From Parabacteroides sp. PF5-6 (lineage in GTDB: Bacteria > Bacteroidota > Bacteroidia > Bacteroidales > Tannerellaceae), in the NCBI RefSeq assembly GCF_029504695.1, contig NZ_JAQFIN010000010.1:62001-126000 (forward strand): 64,000 nucleotides of DNA. The letters run 5' to 3'. The first letter of the stretch is position 1, and each line of letters opens with the position of its first letter. A program made the position numbers and the translations under genes. The notes under the pieces were generated by a model. It did not search any database. It was not told where the DNA came from and was given only the letters and a program-made list of their open reading frames with translations. Below are positions 41,259 to 50,833 of the stretch, piece by piece.

Positions 41259-42959
41259 TTACTCACTGGGGTATCCCGGGTTTTGTTTCATATTCTGGTT
41301 TGTATTGAGTACGCTGTAGCTGAATGGGAATAATGTGGTGTGTCCGTCTTTGAAGTCAGGCTCGGCCACGTGGTTGAACCAGTTCTTCGTGGTGAATGTT
41401 CCGAAGCGGATCATATCTGTACGGCGATGCATTTCGCAGGCAAATTCCCAACCGAGCTCATCATACAAACCACCCAGTTCCACCGGAGTCTGGTCGCCGG
41501 GCACGGCGATATTGCCTTCGGTATCGAGGGTTCCGTATTTCATTACGGTGTTGCCTCTCAGGCGTTCGACGGTAATGTTTGCCTTGGCGGGATCATCGAA
41601 TGCACGGGCGCGGACCTGCGAAACCAAGGCGGCGGCTTCCGCCTCGTTCGTTCCCATACGCAACAGACACTCTGCTTTGATCAATAAGGTCTCAGCATAA
41701 CGGATAAAAGGCACGTCGTTCGACCAGGCACTGGTCGAGGGCTGGTTTCTGGCTTCGAACTTACCCACGCGCAAGCCGTAATTGTCGCTGACATCTTTCT
41801 TCGTCGCATTGGGATTCTCCGGCGTAGGAGCAGGTATCGTCGGGGCGGTCATTGCGGGTAGATGATTGACCGGGCTGAAAAGCACCAAACCGGTAACCGA
41901 CGGGAAGTCCTGATACTGATCACCATTGATCCAGGTCTTTTCAAAACGCTTATCGTCGGAGAGCAGTTTGCCGTTTTCGCCGGGACGAATATCGTATGAG
42001 TCGATGAACTGAGGATTCGCACACGAACCGCTCCATCCACCCCATGAGCTGCCGAAAGCACGGCCCCAGCCCGAGGCAAACCATTTGCGGTACATATAGA
42101 ACGGAGCATACAGCGCATCATGAGGGATTGCCCAGATCACTTCTTTATTGGTATAATCCAAATCGACCTTGAAGTTATCGGAATAGTCGGCCGAAAGCTG
42201 GTATTTCCCCGAATCGATCACTTTCTGTGCAGCGTCGAGCGCTTTCTGCCAAGCAGGAGTGCCGGTATAAACCCCGGCGTTGAGATAAACGCGCGCAAGG
42301 ATCATATAGGCCGACCAGAGATTCATTCGTCCGTAGGTCTCCGCATTGACATCTTCGGATAATTGTCCGGAAGCGATAACGGCTTCGAGTTCGCTCGTCA
42401 CGAAGTCATAAACTTCTTTGCGGGTAGACTGCTTCGGCACTTCGGTATCGGTATAATCCGTTACGATGGGAACATTGCCGTGCGTATCCAACAGGCGGCT
42501 GTACCAGAAGGCACGGATCGCGCGCAACTCGGTGAGTATGGCATTCTCCTGTTCTTTGTTGGCGAAAGGCAATTCACCGGCTTCGATCTGAGCCACGATA
42601 CGATTTGCGGCATTGATACCATTGATACTGCGTCCATAAGGGCCGGTCACATGCCCGTCGCGGGGTGTCCACTTATGCTGGTGGTTACGCAGATAGATTC
42701 CACCGTCGACCCATCCGCCGGGACGTTCGGGCGTGAGGATCACGTCGGCCGGTTCTTCCTGTGCGTCGAATTCGCCGTACCAGTCATAGAACCCGGTCAT
42801 GGGCCGGTAAGCTTTCGACAAAATAGATGCGATGTCCTGCTCGTTCGGGACGAACGACGCTTCGGTGATCTCTGAGTAGACCTCTTCGTCGAGGTCGAAA
42901 CAACCTGTGAACAGGCAAAGCGACAGTAGGGATATTCCCCATATATATATTGATTTCAT
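41259..42959 (-). CDS. SusD/RagB family starch-binding-like lipoprotein
   Basis: 566 residues. Lipobox FTGC after a signal sequence, then typical SusD helical repeats (SINGINAANRIVAQIEAG, ILTELRAIRAFWYSRLLD) and the C-terminal YDELGWEFACEMHRRTDMIRFG-type region. It should lie on the cell surface as the lid of the SusC porin and capture oligosaccharide. It follows susC by 22 nt. Specificity for arabinofuranosyl glycans is inferred from the neighbouring enzymes. Confidence 0.96.
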   Translation of the reverse strand: MKSIYIWGISLLSLCLFTGCFDLDEEVYSEITEASFVPNEQDIASILSKAYRPMTGFYDWYGEFDAQEEPADVILTPERPGGWVDGGIYLRNHQHKWTPRDGHVTGPYGRSINGINAANRIVAQIEAGELPFANKEQENAILTELRAIRAFWYSRLLDTHGNVPIVTDYTDTEVPKQSTRKEVYDFVTSELEAVIASGQLSEDVNAETYGRMNLWSAYMILARVYLNAGVYTGTPAWQKALDAAQKVIDSGKYQLSADYSDNFKVDLDYTNKEVIWAIPHDALYAPFYMYRKWFASGWGRAFGSSWGGWSGSCANPQFIDSYDIRPGENGKLLSDDKRFEKTWINGDQYQDFPSVTGLVLFSPVNHLPAMTAPTIPAPTPENPNATKKDVSDNYGLRVGKFEARNQPSTSAWSNDVPFIRYAETLLIKAECLLRMGTNEAEAAALVSQVRARAFDDPAKANITVERLRGNTVMKYGTLDTEGNIAVPGDQTPVELGGLYDELGWEFACEMHRRTDMIRFGTFTTKNWFNHVAEPDFKDGHTTLFPFSYSVLNTNQNMKQNPGYPSE

Positions 42960-42981
42960 ATCTGTAATTATTTATTGGTTA

Positions 42982-45900
42982 TTAGAATGTCAGATTAACC
43001 CCGAAAGTGAACGAACGCAGGGTCGGATATTTGTCGCGCTGGTCGGTTCCGGCATCCATGACGGTTTTACTGCCGTCGCGGCGGCTGGCAATCCGGACTT
43101 CAGGATCGAGCCCTTTATAACCGGTGATGGTAAGCAGGTTCTGCGTCGAAGCATAGACACGCAGCCGGTTGATGTATTTAGACTTGATCTGATTGAACGT
43201 ATACCCGAGAGTCACGTTGTCGATCTTCCAGTAATTACCGTTTTCGACGTAGTGGCTCACGTACGACTGGGGACTGGCCAGGATATGCGTATCTCCCGTT
43301 TTCTGTCCGGTGACTGCATCCACTACGGGAAGCTGATCGAAGGCAGAATTCAAGGCATTGTACTGCGTATTCGCGTTGGCGTAGAACATCTCCTGATAGT
43401 TGAGGATCTTCTGGCCGAACGCCCCGCGCATATTGATCGACAGGTCGAGGTTCTTCCAGTAAATCGTATTGTTCCAGTTCAGGTTATGTTTGGGAATACC
43501 ATTACCCAGAACCTGCTTGTCGTCCTGATTGGCTTCTTCCGCCAAGCCGTAATAGCGTTCTGTGATGTTGCCGTCTTCGTCTTTTTTCAAACGTTCGACC
43601 ACCCATTTACCGTCTTTGTCGACACCTACCGATTTCCAACCGTAGAAGTTACCGATCGGATAGCCTACCTGGATCCGGTGACTGTCTTGCTGAACCGGTT
43701 CGCCGATATAGCCTGTGGGGAAATAGTCGGTAGTCGTCTGGAATTCATCGTTCTCGATGGAGACGAGTTTGTTTTTATTGGTCGAATAAGAGAAGTTTGT
43801 TCTCCATTCGAAGTCCTTCGTTTGAACCGGAACGGCGTTAATCGCGATCTCGAATCCGCGGTTAGTCATCTGCCCTACGTTAGCCATAAGGTTACCGGTC
43901 TGGTAGGGAGGTGTGGGCACCTCGTAGTTATAAAGCAAGTCTCGGGTATCGCGGTGATACATGTCGATGGCACCACCCAGGCGGCCTTTGAACAGATCGA
44001 AGTCAACCCCCAGGTTGTACTCGTATTTCTTTTCCCAACGCAGGTTAGGATTCGCGTTGCGCACAGGACCCAACTGGTTGATCCACTTGCCCTGATAGAG
44101 GAAGAAATCGCTATAGCCAACCGAAGCCAAAGCCTGGTAGTTGTTACCCGCATCGGTACCTGTCACACCGAATCCGAAACGTACTTTCAACATATCAACC
44201 CAGGATACATCCTTCATGAACGATTCCTGATCCATACGCCAACCGGCCGAGATACTCGGGAAATTCCCCCATTTGCTGTCCTTACCAAACCGGGATGAAC
44301 CTTCGTGACGCAACGAAACCATCAACAGATAGCGGTTGTCGTAATTATAGGTCGCACGGGCGAACAAGGCAATCAGTTTGTTGGAGTATTTATTGGAATT
44401 CATAGGTTCTGTGATGATCCCTTCTTTCACGCCAAGACCGGCATTGAGGTTGTTCCACAGATAAGCATCGGTCGGGAACCGGGAGTTGTTGGCCGAGAAC
44501 GATTCGTACATATAGTCGTAGTAGGAATAACCGGCAACGGCTCCGAAAGTATGTTTGTTAAAAGCCTGATTCCAGCTACCGACAAGTTCGAGCTGATTGC
44601 TGACCGAGTTATTGGTGCTACGTGATGCGGCCCCGTTCGTGCTTCCTTCGGTCGAGCTTGCTGCCAGGCGGCTGGTATAACTACCGGTGATCCGGTTGTC
44701 GTTCGTACGCGAGTAAGTCATCTTTAAAGAAAGACTTTCTATCGGACGGAAGTCCAACGAACCGTTGAAGCGCAGGCCACGTTGGCGAACTTCACTGGTC
44801 TGTTCCTTGACAATCGAAACGGGGTTGTCATAGAAATAGATCGGACGTTCCAGATAGATACTGTTCGGCGCTTCATCCCAAACCTGTTCGCCCGTGCCGT
44901 AGTTCGGATTGTAAACCGGCTGGGTCGGGTTCTGGATCAGGGCGTAACGGTAGATATTCGTATTGAAGTCGCCGCTCCGCAGACGCTCGTCGGCGATGAT
45001 CGAAGCAGAAGAGATCAATTTATTGTCGAACATACGGTGGGTAAACTCAAGACGACCACGCATGGTCTCCATATCCATCGATTTCATCGTTCCGTTATTC
45101 TTGGCGTAGGTGAGGTTACCGATGATCCCGGTGTTTTTGCTACCGCCACGGAAGGTGAGGTCATGGTTGTGAACGAACCCGGTACGGCTGACTTCGTCCA
45201 ACCAGTCCGTATCGTATCCGAAGTCCCTGTCGTTGGCGCCGAGGAAACTATATCCTTCGTTCCAACGCTGGCGCAGATCGGAAGCGGTCATGAAATCGGC
45301 TTTCTTAGCAAAGGTCTGAGCGGTGACATAACCGTTGTATTCGATAGTTGTCGGAGCATCGCCGCGCACGCTCTTGGTGGTGATGATGATCACCCCGTTG
45401 GTACCGCGGGTACCGTAGATTGCTGTGGCCGAACCGTCTTTCAATACGTCGATCGATTCGATATCCTGCGGAGACACCGTACTGAAACTGCCCGGAACAC
45501 CATTGATCAGGATCAATGGATCCTGGGTACCGGTCAACGAGGAGTTACCACGAAGGATCACCGACGTGCTTTGCGTAGGGTCGCCCGACGCTGTGGAGAT
45601 CTGCAAACCGGCTACCTTACCCTGGATCAACTGCCCGGCGTCGAGGATCGAACCTTTATTGAAAGATTCCGCCTTCACGGTTGCCACGGAGCTGGTCACG
45701 TCGGCTCTGCGCTGCGTACCATAACCGATCACCACCACTTCGTCTACCAATTGAGTATCTTCCTGCAAGGTTACTGTGATAACCGTTTGATTGCCTACCG
45801 TAATCTCCTGGGTTTTAAAACCAATATAAGAAACCTGAAGCACGGCATTGGAACTGACGTTTAACGTAAACTGACCATCGATATCGGTCATTACCCCGTT

Positions 45901-46128
45901 GGTCGTTCCTTTTTCAACCACATTGACACCCGGCAGTTCGAAGCCGTCGGCATCGCGCACAACACCCTTCACGGTCAGGCTTTTCTGCTGGGCCACTTCG
46001 GGCAAACTTCTTTCGGGATTTGCGTGCGCACGACCGATAAATTGAGGCGCACTTGAGCTAAACAAGATACATGCTGCTAAGATAAGCTTCGTGTATCTCC
46101 TGTCTGGAGATTTCGCTTTCATGTTCAT
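42982..46128 (-). CDS. SusC/RagA family TonB-linked outer-membrane transporter
   Basis: 1048 residues. A long signal peptide, a carboxypeptidase-like domain (about 45-130, GVVRDADGFELPGVNV), the TonB box-proximal region (DEVVVIGYGTQRRADVTSSV), plug domain (LDAGQLIQGKVAGLQI, GSATAIYGTRGTNGVIIITT), and a C-terminal barrel ending FTFGVNLTF. It imports oligosaccharide with energy from TonB. The upstream region has only a weak -7 box (CAAATTAA on plus, 46188). The divergent GH146-like gene starts 636 bp away. Confidence 0.97.
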   Translation of the reverse strand: MNMKAKSPDRRYTKLILAACILFSSSAPQFIGRAHANPERSLPEVAQQKSLTVKGVVRDADGFELPGVNVVEKGTTNGVMTDIDGQFTLNVSSNAVLQVSYIGFKTQEITVGNQTVITVTLQEDTQLVDEVVVIGYGTQRRADVTSSVATVKAESFNKGSILDAGQLIQGKVAGLQISTASGDPTQSTSVILRGNSSLTGTQDPLILINGVPGSFSTVSPQDIESIDVLKDGSATAIYGTRGTNGVIIITTKSVRGDAPTTIEYNGYVTAQTFAKKADFMTASDLRQRWNEGYSFLGANDRDFGYDTDWLDEVSRTGFVHNHDLTFRGGSKNTGIIGNLTYAKNNGTMKSMDMETMRGRLEFTHRMFDNKLISSASIIADERLRSGDFNTNIYRYALIQNPTQPVYNPNYGTGEQVWDEAPNSIYLERPIYFYDNPVSIVKEQTSEVRQRGLRFNGSLDFRPIESLSLKMTYSRTNDNRITGSYTSRLAASSTEGSTNGAASRSTNNSVSNQLELVGSWNQAFNKHTFGAVAGYSYYDYMYESFSANNSRFPTDAYLWNNLNAGLGVKEGIITEPMNSNKYSNKLIALFARATYNYDNRYLLMVSLRHEGSSRFGKDSKWGNFPSISAGWRMDQESFMKDVSWVDMLKVRFGFGVTGTDAGNNYQALASVGYSDFFLYQGKWINQLGPVRNANPNLRWEKKYEYNLGVDFDLFKGRLGGAIDMYHRDTRDLLYNYEVPTPPYQTGNLMANVGQMTNRGFEIAINAVPVQTKDFEWRTNFSYSTNKNKLVSIENDEFQTTTDYFPTGYIGEPVQQDSHRIQVGYPIGNFYGWKSVGVDKDGKWVVERLKKDEDGNITERYYGLAEEANQDDKQVLGNGIPKHNLNWNNTIYWKNLDLSINMRGAFGQKILNYQEMFYANANTQYNALNSAFDQLPVVDAVTGQKTGDTHILASPQSYVSHYVENGNYWKIDNVTLGYTFNQIKSKYINRLRVYASTQNLLTITGYKGLDPEVRIASRRDGSKTVMDAGTDQRDKYPTLRSFTFGVNLTF

Positions 46129-46428
46129 GACTTTTTGTTAGAATTAGATTAATGATAACGTGATCTTTTCTGTCAAATCAACTGTTGCAAATTAAGTGTT
46201 GCTTTTCCTTTTATCATGCCAGATTTGTCTAATTGCATACCAGAAATGTACAATGTATATTTTACACGAAACGAGAGGCAATCAGCTCAAAACTAAACGA
46301 TAACAAGATTTACGGTGGATTATATTCGGATTGTTTTAGACGATTTTGTCATTTCCGTCCCCAATTGCCCCCCTTCGGGCTTGAATGCATTCCGGAGCAC
46401 TGTGACAATATGATATGTTAAAATGTGT

Positions 46429-46516
46429 TTCTATATATAGTGCGGGCTCATACTACCTATAGCACGGCGTCATACTATATATAGTACGAGCGAATACTAC
46501 CTATAGGAGTTACACT
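46429..46516. repeat. Four-unit 22-bp array with TACTATATATAGTA cores
   Basis: Units start at 46429, 46451, 46473 and 46495. The third contains the perfect palindrome TACTATATATAGTA; the others are imperfect. Linkers are CG-rich (for example CGGCGTCA). The array is in the divergent gap between susC and the GH146-like gene. I see nothing else in 46200-46428. Confidence 0.82.
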
Positions 46517-46691
46517 TTGTCAAATGGTATCTCTATCGCTTTGGGTTTACTCTCCGTTAAGTGACCTCGAAGGAGAGCTATGCGCCACTTTTCACAGGTT
46601 CATGAAACTTTTTGAGGCAAAGTTTCTTTCTATTGGATCTTTGTTACATCAAATAAGATTATTTTTATACTTCGACGCTCCAAAATGTATT

Positions 46692-46699
46692 TAAATTTG
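46692..46699 (+). promoter_or_regulatory. -7 box for the GH146-like gene
   Basis: TAAATTTG, 65 nt before the start codon. Confidence 0.62.
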
Positions 46700-46763
46700 C
46701 ACTTGACTGAACGAACGAAATCGCTTAATCCAAAAGGTTTACTTAAACATAAAGAATAATAGA

Positions 46764-49700
46764 ATGAAAAATCCCAATTTAGTACTGTCTGTTTTGGCCT
46801 GCCTATGCCTACTGCTCCCGATGCAGGCGAAATCTTCCGGTTCTCCGGCAAAAGGGAAAGTCTCCCTGCCGGAAGGCCGATCGATCCATAAGGTCGAACC
46901 GATCGTTGTTGAAAGTCCGGTAGGTACGGTTCCCCGCTTGCCTTTCCAGGTTTGGGTGACTTATTCCGACGGCAAATCGGAATACCGCCAGACCCGTTGG
47001 ACCAATTCCGCCCGTACGGTCGAAGAAGAACAGGCCAACCCGGATCTTTACCCTGCCGGCCGCGAATACACCATCAACGGTTTTATCACCGGCGACAATA
47101 CCACTGTCAACGGCTTCCCGATCACGGCACAGATCAAGGTCGTTGCCCAAAAATACGCCACGCCGTCGAATCAACCGGTAGCCGAAACCGTGCCCCTGGA
47201 TCAGGTGACGGTGACGGGCGACAACCGCTTGACTTCGAACCGGGAACTGGCCTTGCGCGAAATCATCAGCTGGGATGTTTCCCAACAATTATATAATTAC
47301 AGAGATACCTATGGCCTGCCCACGGAAGGTTATACCGTATCCGACGGCTGGGATTCGCCCACGACCAAATTGAAAGGCCATGGCTCGGGACATTATATGT
47401 CGTCGCTCGCCTTTGCTTTCGCCAGCGCGACGGATCCGAAGCAAAAAGAGATCCTGCGCCGCAACATGACCCGGATGGTCGACGAACTGCGCGAGTGCCA
47501 GGAACGAACGTTCGTCTGGAACGAAGAGCTCGGCCGATACTGGGAAGCACGCGACTTCGCGCCGGAAGCCGAATTGCGTGAGATGAAAGGAAGCTGGAAA
47601 GACTTCGACCAGCACAAAACCGAATGGGCGAAATACGGTTACGGCTACCTCAACGCCATCCCGGCCCACCATGCCGCGCTGATAGAGATGTATCGCGCGT
47701 ACAATAATGAGAACTGGATATGGGCGCCCTATTATTCGATCCACAAGCAATTGGCGGGCCTGATCGATATCGCCACCTACATGGACGACGAAGCCGTGGC
47801 CGCCAAAGCCCTCCTGATTGCCAAAGATATGGGGCTGTGGATCTGGAACCGCCTGCACTATCGTACCTTTGTCGAGACCGACGGTACGCAGGAAGAACGC
47901 CGTGCCCGGCCCGGCAACCGCTATGAGATGTGGAATATGTATATCGCCGGGGAAGACGGTGGAACGGGTGAATCGCTGGCGCGTCTGTCCGAGATGGTCA
48001 ACGATCCGCAGGAAAAAGCGAGACTGCTCGAGGCCTCGTCGTTCTTCGACAGCCCGGCGTTCTACGATCCGTTGGCCCGCAATATCGATGACGTGCGCAC
48101 CCGCCATGCCAACCAGCATATCCCGAAAATCATCAGCGCGTTGCGCAGTTTCCGGGGCAACAACAATCCGTACTATTATAATCTCTCACAGAACTTCTGG
48201 GAATTGATCCAGGGACGCTACCGTTATTCTTCCGGTGGGGTGGGCAACGGAGAAATGTTCCGCCAGCCTTATACCCAGATCCTGAGTATGACCACCAACG
48301 GGGCGCCGACCCTGAACGAAACCTGCTGCGCCTACAACCTGGCGAAGCTCACCAAAGACCTGAACTGCTTCAATCCCGACGATGCCCGCTATATGGACTA
48401 TTACGAACGCCTGTTGTACAACCAACTGGTCGGATCGCTCTGCCATCATCACTACCAGACGACGTATCAGTACGCCGTCGGCTTGAATGCTTCGAAACCC
48501 TGGGGCAACCGCACGCCGCAATCGACCTGCTGTGGCGGTACGGGTTCGGAAAACCATGTGAAGTATCAGGAAGCCACCTATTTCGTTTCCGAAAACACCC
48601 TCTGGGTAGCGCTCTATATGCCCACGACCCTGGACTGGGAAGCCAAAAAAGTAGCCATCCAGCAGAACTGCCTCTGGCCGGCAGAGCGTTCGACGATCCG
48701 CCTGACCGAAGGAAAAGCCAATTTCACGATGAAACTGCGTGTGCCTTACTGGGCAACCGAAGGGTTTGACATCAAGTTGAACGGCGTATCGATCGCTTCC
48801 GCCTATCAGCCGAGCTCGTACGTGACCATCCCGGCACGCGACTGGACAACAGCCGATGTAATTGAAGTCATTATGCCGTTCAGTAAACATATCGACTTCG
48901 GTCCCGACAAGATGGAGACGGCTTCCGCCGGACGCAACGAGCCAAACCGGCAGTTCGAACCGATGTGGGCGGGTACTTTGATGTACGGTCCGTTGGCAAT
49001 GACCGCCACCGGCGTAGACGAATGGGATCAGGCGACCCTGACAGTCGATTCTCACCTGGAAAGTATCCTGTTGAACGATCCCAACGGCGGCTCGACCGGT
49101 TCCAGCGGCAACCTCTACACCCTCACCCAGGGCGGTAAGGTGTTCGAACCCGATTATTTCCGGGAAGAGAGCTCGACACACTACTTCCGGATCAACCTGG
49201 TCGACGATATGATCGCCGAGTTCCGCACCTTACTGGCGCAAAAACTGCAGGATGCTACGGTCTTCCAAGCGAAGAACTACAATAAGGCATCGTATAAAGC
49301 CTTGAAAAACGCTATGGCTTCCGGTGAGAAGCTGAACATTTCCTCTACAGCCACCCAAAGCCAGATCACCGCCCAGATCGCTGCCATCGACCAGGCCATC
49401 AACGCCCTGGTATCGTCGCGGCAAGACAAATCCGCGCTGGCTGCCGCACTTCAGGCGGCGGAAGCCAAGAAGCAGGCGGATTATACCTCGGATAAATACG
49501 CTGCCCTCCAGCTCGCCCTGGCCGCAGCCAAGGAAGTGAATGCCACGGCTACGGCACAATTGGCGGTCGACAAACAAACATTGTTGTTACAAAAAGCCAT
49601 GGACGACCTGGTCTTGGCTTCGAGCGTGGATAAGAACAACCTGTCCGGCGTGATCGCCCTGGCAATGGAGCGCAAGAAGGCGCAGGATGCCTGGACAGCG

Positions 49701-50078
49701 CTGACAGTGAAGGTGCCCGAGTACTCACCCTGGGCGCCGCATGCCTACCGCCGCCTGATGTATGAGTTGCGCAAAGCACAAGACGTCTTCCAGAACAAAG
49801 ACAAGAACTACAACCAGAGTGAGGTCAACTCGACAACTTCCAGCCTGAACGCGGCGATCAACACGATGCGCCCCGGCAACCTGCCCGAGCCCGAAGATCT
49901 CTATCCGCTATCGACCCTGATGCGTCAGGCCAGCCGGGTGATCCCCTCCGAGGTGACGCCGGCCATCTCCGAAGCGATGGAATATGCCGAGATGGTTACC
50001 GCCTATGTGATCGACGGCAGCGGCACGCACGACATGATCGTCAAGGCGACGGAAAAACTGCGAGAAGCTTTAAAATAG
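46764..50078 (+). CDS. GH146-like (DUF1680) beta-L-arabinofuranosidase with FIVAR tail
   Basis: 1104 residues. Signal peptide (ends near MQAKS), an N-terminal Ig-like domain (about 35-140), then the DUF1680 alpha-toroid (about 155-690) with GHGSGHYMSSLAFAF, NETCCAYNLAKL (E near 517, C near 519) and STCCGGTGSENHVKY (about 587), consistent with the E-C-C-C zinc site of GH127/GH146. The C-terminal 270 residues contain at least two FIVAR-type helical modules (KSALAAALQAAEAKKQADYT), unusual for this family. It is divergent from susC and probably removes a second kind of beta-L-arabinofuranosyl linkage. Confidence 0.9.
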   Translation: MKNPNLVLSVLACLCLLLPMQAKSSGSPAKGKVSLPEGRSIHKVEPIVVESPVGTVPRLPFQVWVTYSDGKSEYRQTRWTNSARTVEEEQANPDLYPAGREYTINGFITGDNTTVNGFPITAQIKVVAQKYATPSNQPVAETVPLDQVTVTGDNRLTSNRELALREIISWDVSQQLYNYRDTYGLPTEGYTVSDGWDSPTTKLKGHGSGHYMSSLAFAFASATDPKQKEILRRNMTRMVDELRECQERTFVWNEELGRYWEARDFAPEAELREMKGSWKDFDQHKTEWAKYGYGYLNAIPAHHAALIEMYRAYNNENWIWAPYYSIHKQLAGLIDIATYMDDEAVAAKALLIAKDMGLWIWNRLHYRTFVETDGTQEERRARPGNRYEMWNMYIAGEDGGTGESLARLSEMVNDPQEKARLLEASSFFDSPAFYDPLARNIDDVRTRHANQHIPKIISALRSFRGNNNPYYYNLSQNFWELIQGRYRYSSGGVGNGEMFRQPYTQILSMTTNGAPTLNETCCAYNLAKLTKDLNCFNPDDARYMDYYERLLYNQLVGSLCHHHYQTTYQYAVGLNASKPWGNRTPQSTCCGGTGSENHVKYQEATYFVSENTLWVALYMPTTLDWEAKKVAIQQNCLWPAERSTIRLTEGKANFTMKLRVPYWATEGFDIKLNGVSIASAYQPSSYVTIPARDWTTADVIEVIMPFSKHIDFGPDKMETASAGRNEPNRQFEPMWAGTLMYGPLAMTATGVDEWDQATLTVDSHLESILLNDPNGGSTGSSGNLYTLTQGGKVFEPDYFREESSTHYFRINLVDDMIAEFRTLLAQKLQDATVFQAKNYNKASYKALKNAMASGEKLNISSTATQSQITAQIAAIDQAINALVSSRQDKSALAAALQAAEAKKQADYTSDKYAALQLALAAAKEVNATATAQLAVDKQTLLLQKAMDDLVLASSVDKNNLSGVIALAMERKKAQDAWTALTVKVPEYSPWAPHAYRRLMYELRKAQDVFQNKDKNYNQSEVNSTTSSLNAAINTMRPGNLPEPEDLYPLSTLMRQASRVIPSEVTPAISEAMEYAEMVTAYVIDGSGTHDMIVKATEKLREALK

Positions 50079-50085
50079 GAGGATA

Positions 50086-50172
50086 AGGTCTTTTAGGTCT
50101 TTTAGGTCTTTTAGGTCATTTAGGTCTTTTAGGTCATTTAGGTCTTTTAGGTCATTTAGGTCTTTTAGGTCG
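50086..50172. repeat. 9-bp simple repeat (AGGTCTTTT)n
   Basis: About nine to ten AGGTCTTTT or AGGTCATTT units directly after the GH146-like stop codon, followed by inverted AAAAGACCTAAAAG to 50210. It may act as a terminator. Confidence 0.88.
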
Positions 50173-50251
50173 TTCCAGACTTAAAAGACCTAAAAGATTT
50201 AAACGACCTAAATCTCCTTAACCCCCTTAACCCCCTTACCCCCCTTTCCCA

Positions 50252-50309
50252 AAACATTGCACTTTGGGCGAAAAAACATTGCGCTTTGGCCGACCAAAGT
50301 GCAATGTTT
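50252..50309. repeat. Two alternative hairpins sharing one arm
   Basis: CCAAAGTGCAATGTTT (50294-50309) is perfectly complementary to 50252-50267, and with one mismatch to a second copy at 50274-50289 that would leave only a four-base loop. Only one stem can form at a time. Confidence 0.75.
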
Positions 50310-50324
50310 ATTTTGGGCAGCCTA

Positions 50325-50626
50325 CACATAAAAGTTTCATCCCCCCTTCCACCTTTCACCCGACCGCCAGATCCCTGTATTGATCAGCGTTTCGGGTGAA
50401 GACTTGGAGAAGGATGGAGGGTTCCTGAAAAAGGCCGCCGGAGTTTTCCAAAAGGCCGGCAGGGTTTTGTAAAAGGCCGGCAGGGTTTTATAAAAGGCCG
50501 GCAGCCTTTTCCGGGAAGGTCTGTCGTTTTTTTAAGGTATATTTTACCTTTCACCCGAAACGCTGATCAATACAGGGATCTGGCGACCGGGTGAAAGGTG
50601 AAGACCGGACTAAAAACTTTTATGTG
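50325..50626. repeat. MITE-like element carrying the 21-bp array
   Basis: Arms 50350-50400 and 50550-50600 are inverted repeats matching at 49 of 51 bases; complementarity continues outward with gaps to CACATAAAAGTTT at 50325 and its complement at 50626. The interior holds four 21-bp units (50428-50513). There is no coding capacity and no target duplication that I can recognise. Confidence 0.88.
50428..50513 (+). repeat. Four-unit 21-bp array (AAAAGGCCGGCAGGGTTTT)
   Basis: Units recur every 21 bp with few changes. The same unit, in opposite orientation, is found after the SpoIID-like gene at 2391-2473. Confidence 0.88.
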
Positions 50627-50630
50627 GTAA

Positions 50631-50718
50631 ACTACCGGTACTTTGTGCGCAAACTACTAATACTTTGTCGCCAAACTACCGGTAGTTGGTGCGCAAACTA
50701 CCGGTAGTTTGCGAAGGG
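50631..50718. repeat. Four-unit 22-bp array with ACTACCGGTAGT cores, second copy
   Basis: Units start at 50631, 50653, 50675 and 50697; the second has ACTACTAATACTTT instead of the CCGG core. Reverse-complemented, it matches the array at 3275 nearly base for base, together with about 35 bp of flank (AAAATGAGAT string). Confidence 0.87.
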
Positions 50719-50833
50719 GATATTAAAATCTCATTTTCAATGGTTTAGGAGTTGCATCGAAGAGGATGTGAAGGTTTGCTTTACGCTTCGCTAAGCGACC
50801 TTCGGTTCGGGATGATAGCAGATGGACATTCCT

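Noticed and set aside
42907-44298. 463-codon open frame antisense to susC
   Set aside because: Opposite a full-length SusC with all family motifs; no domain, signal or promoter in the antisense frame.
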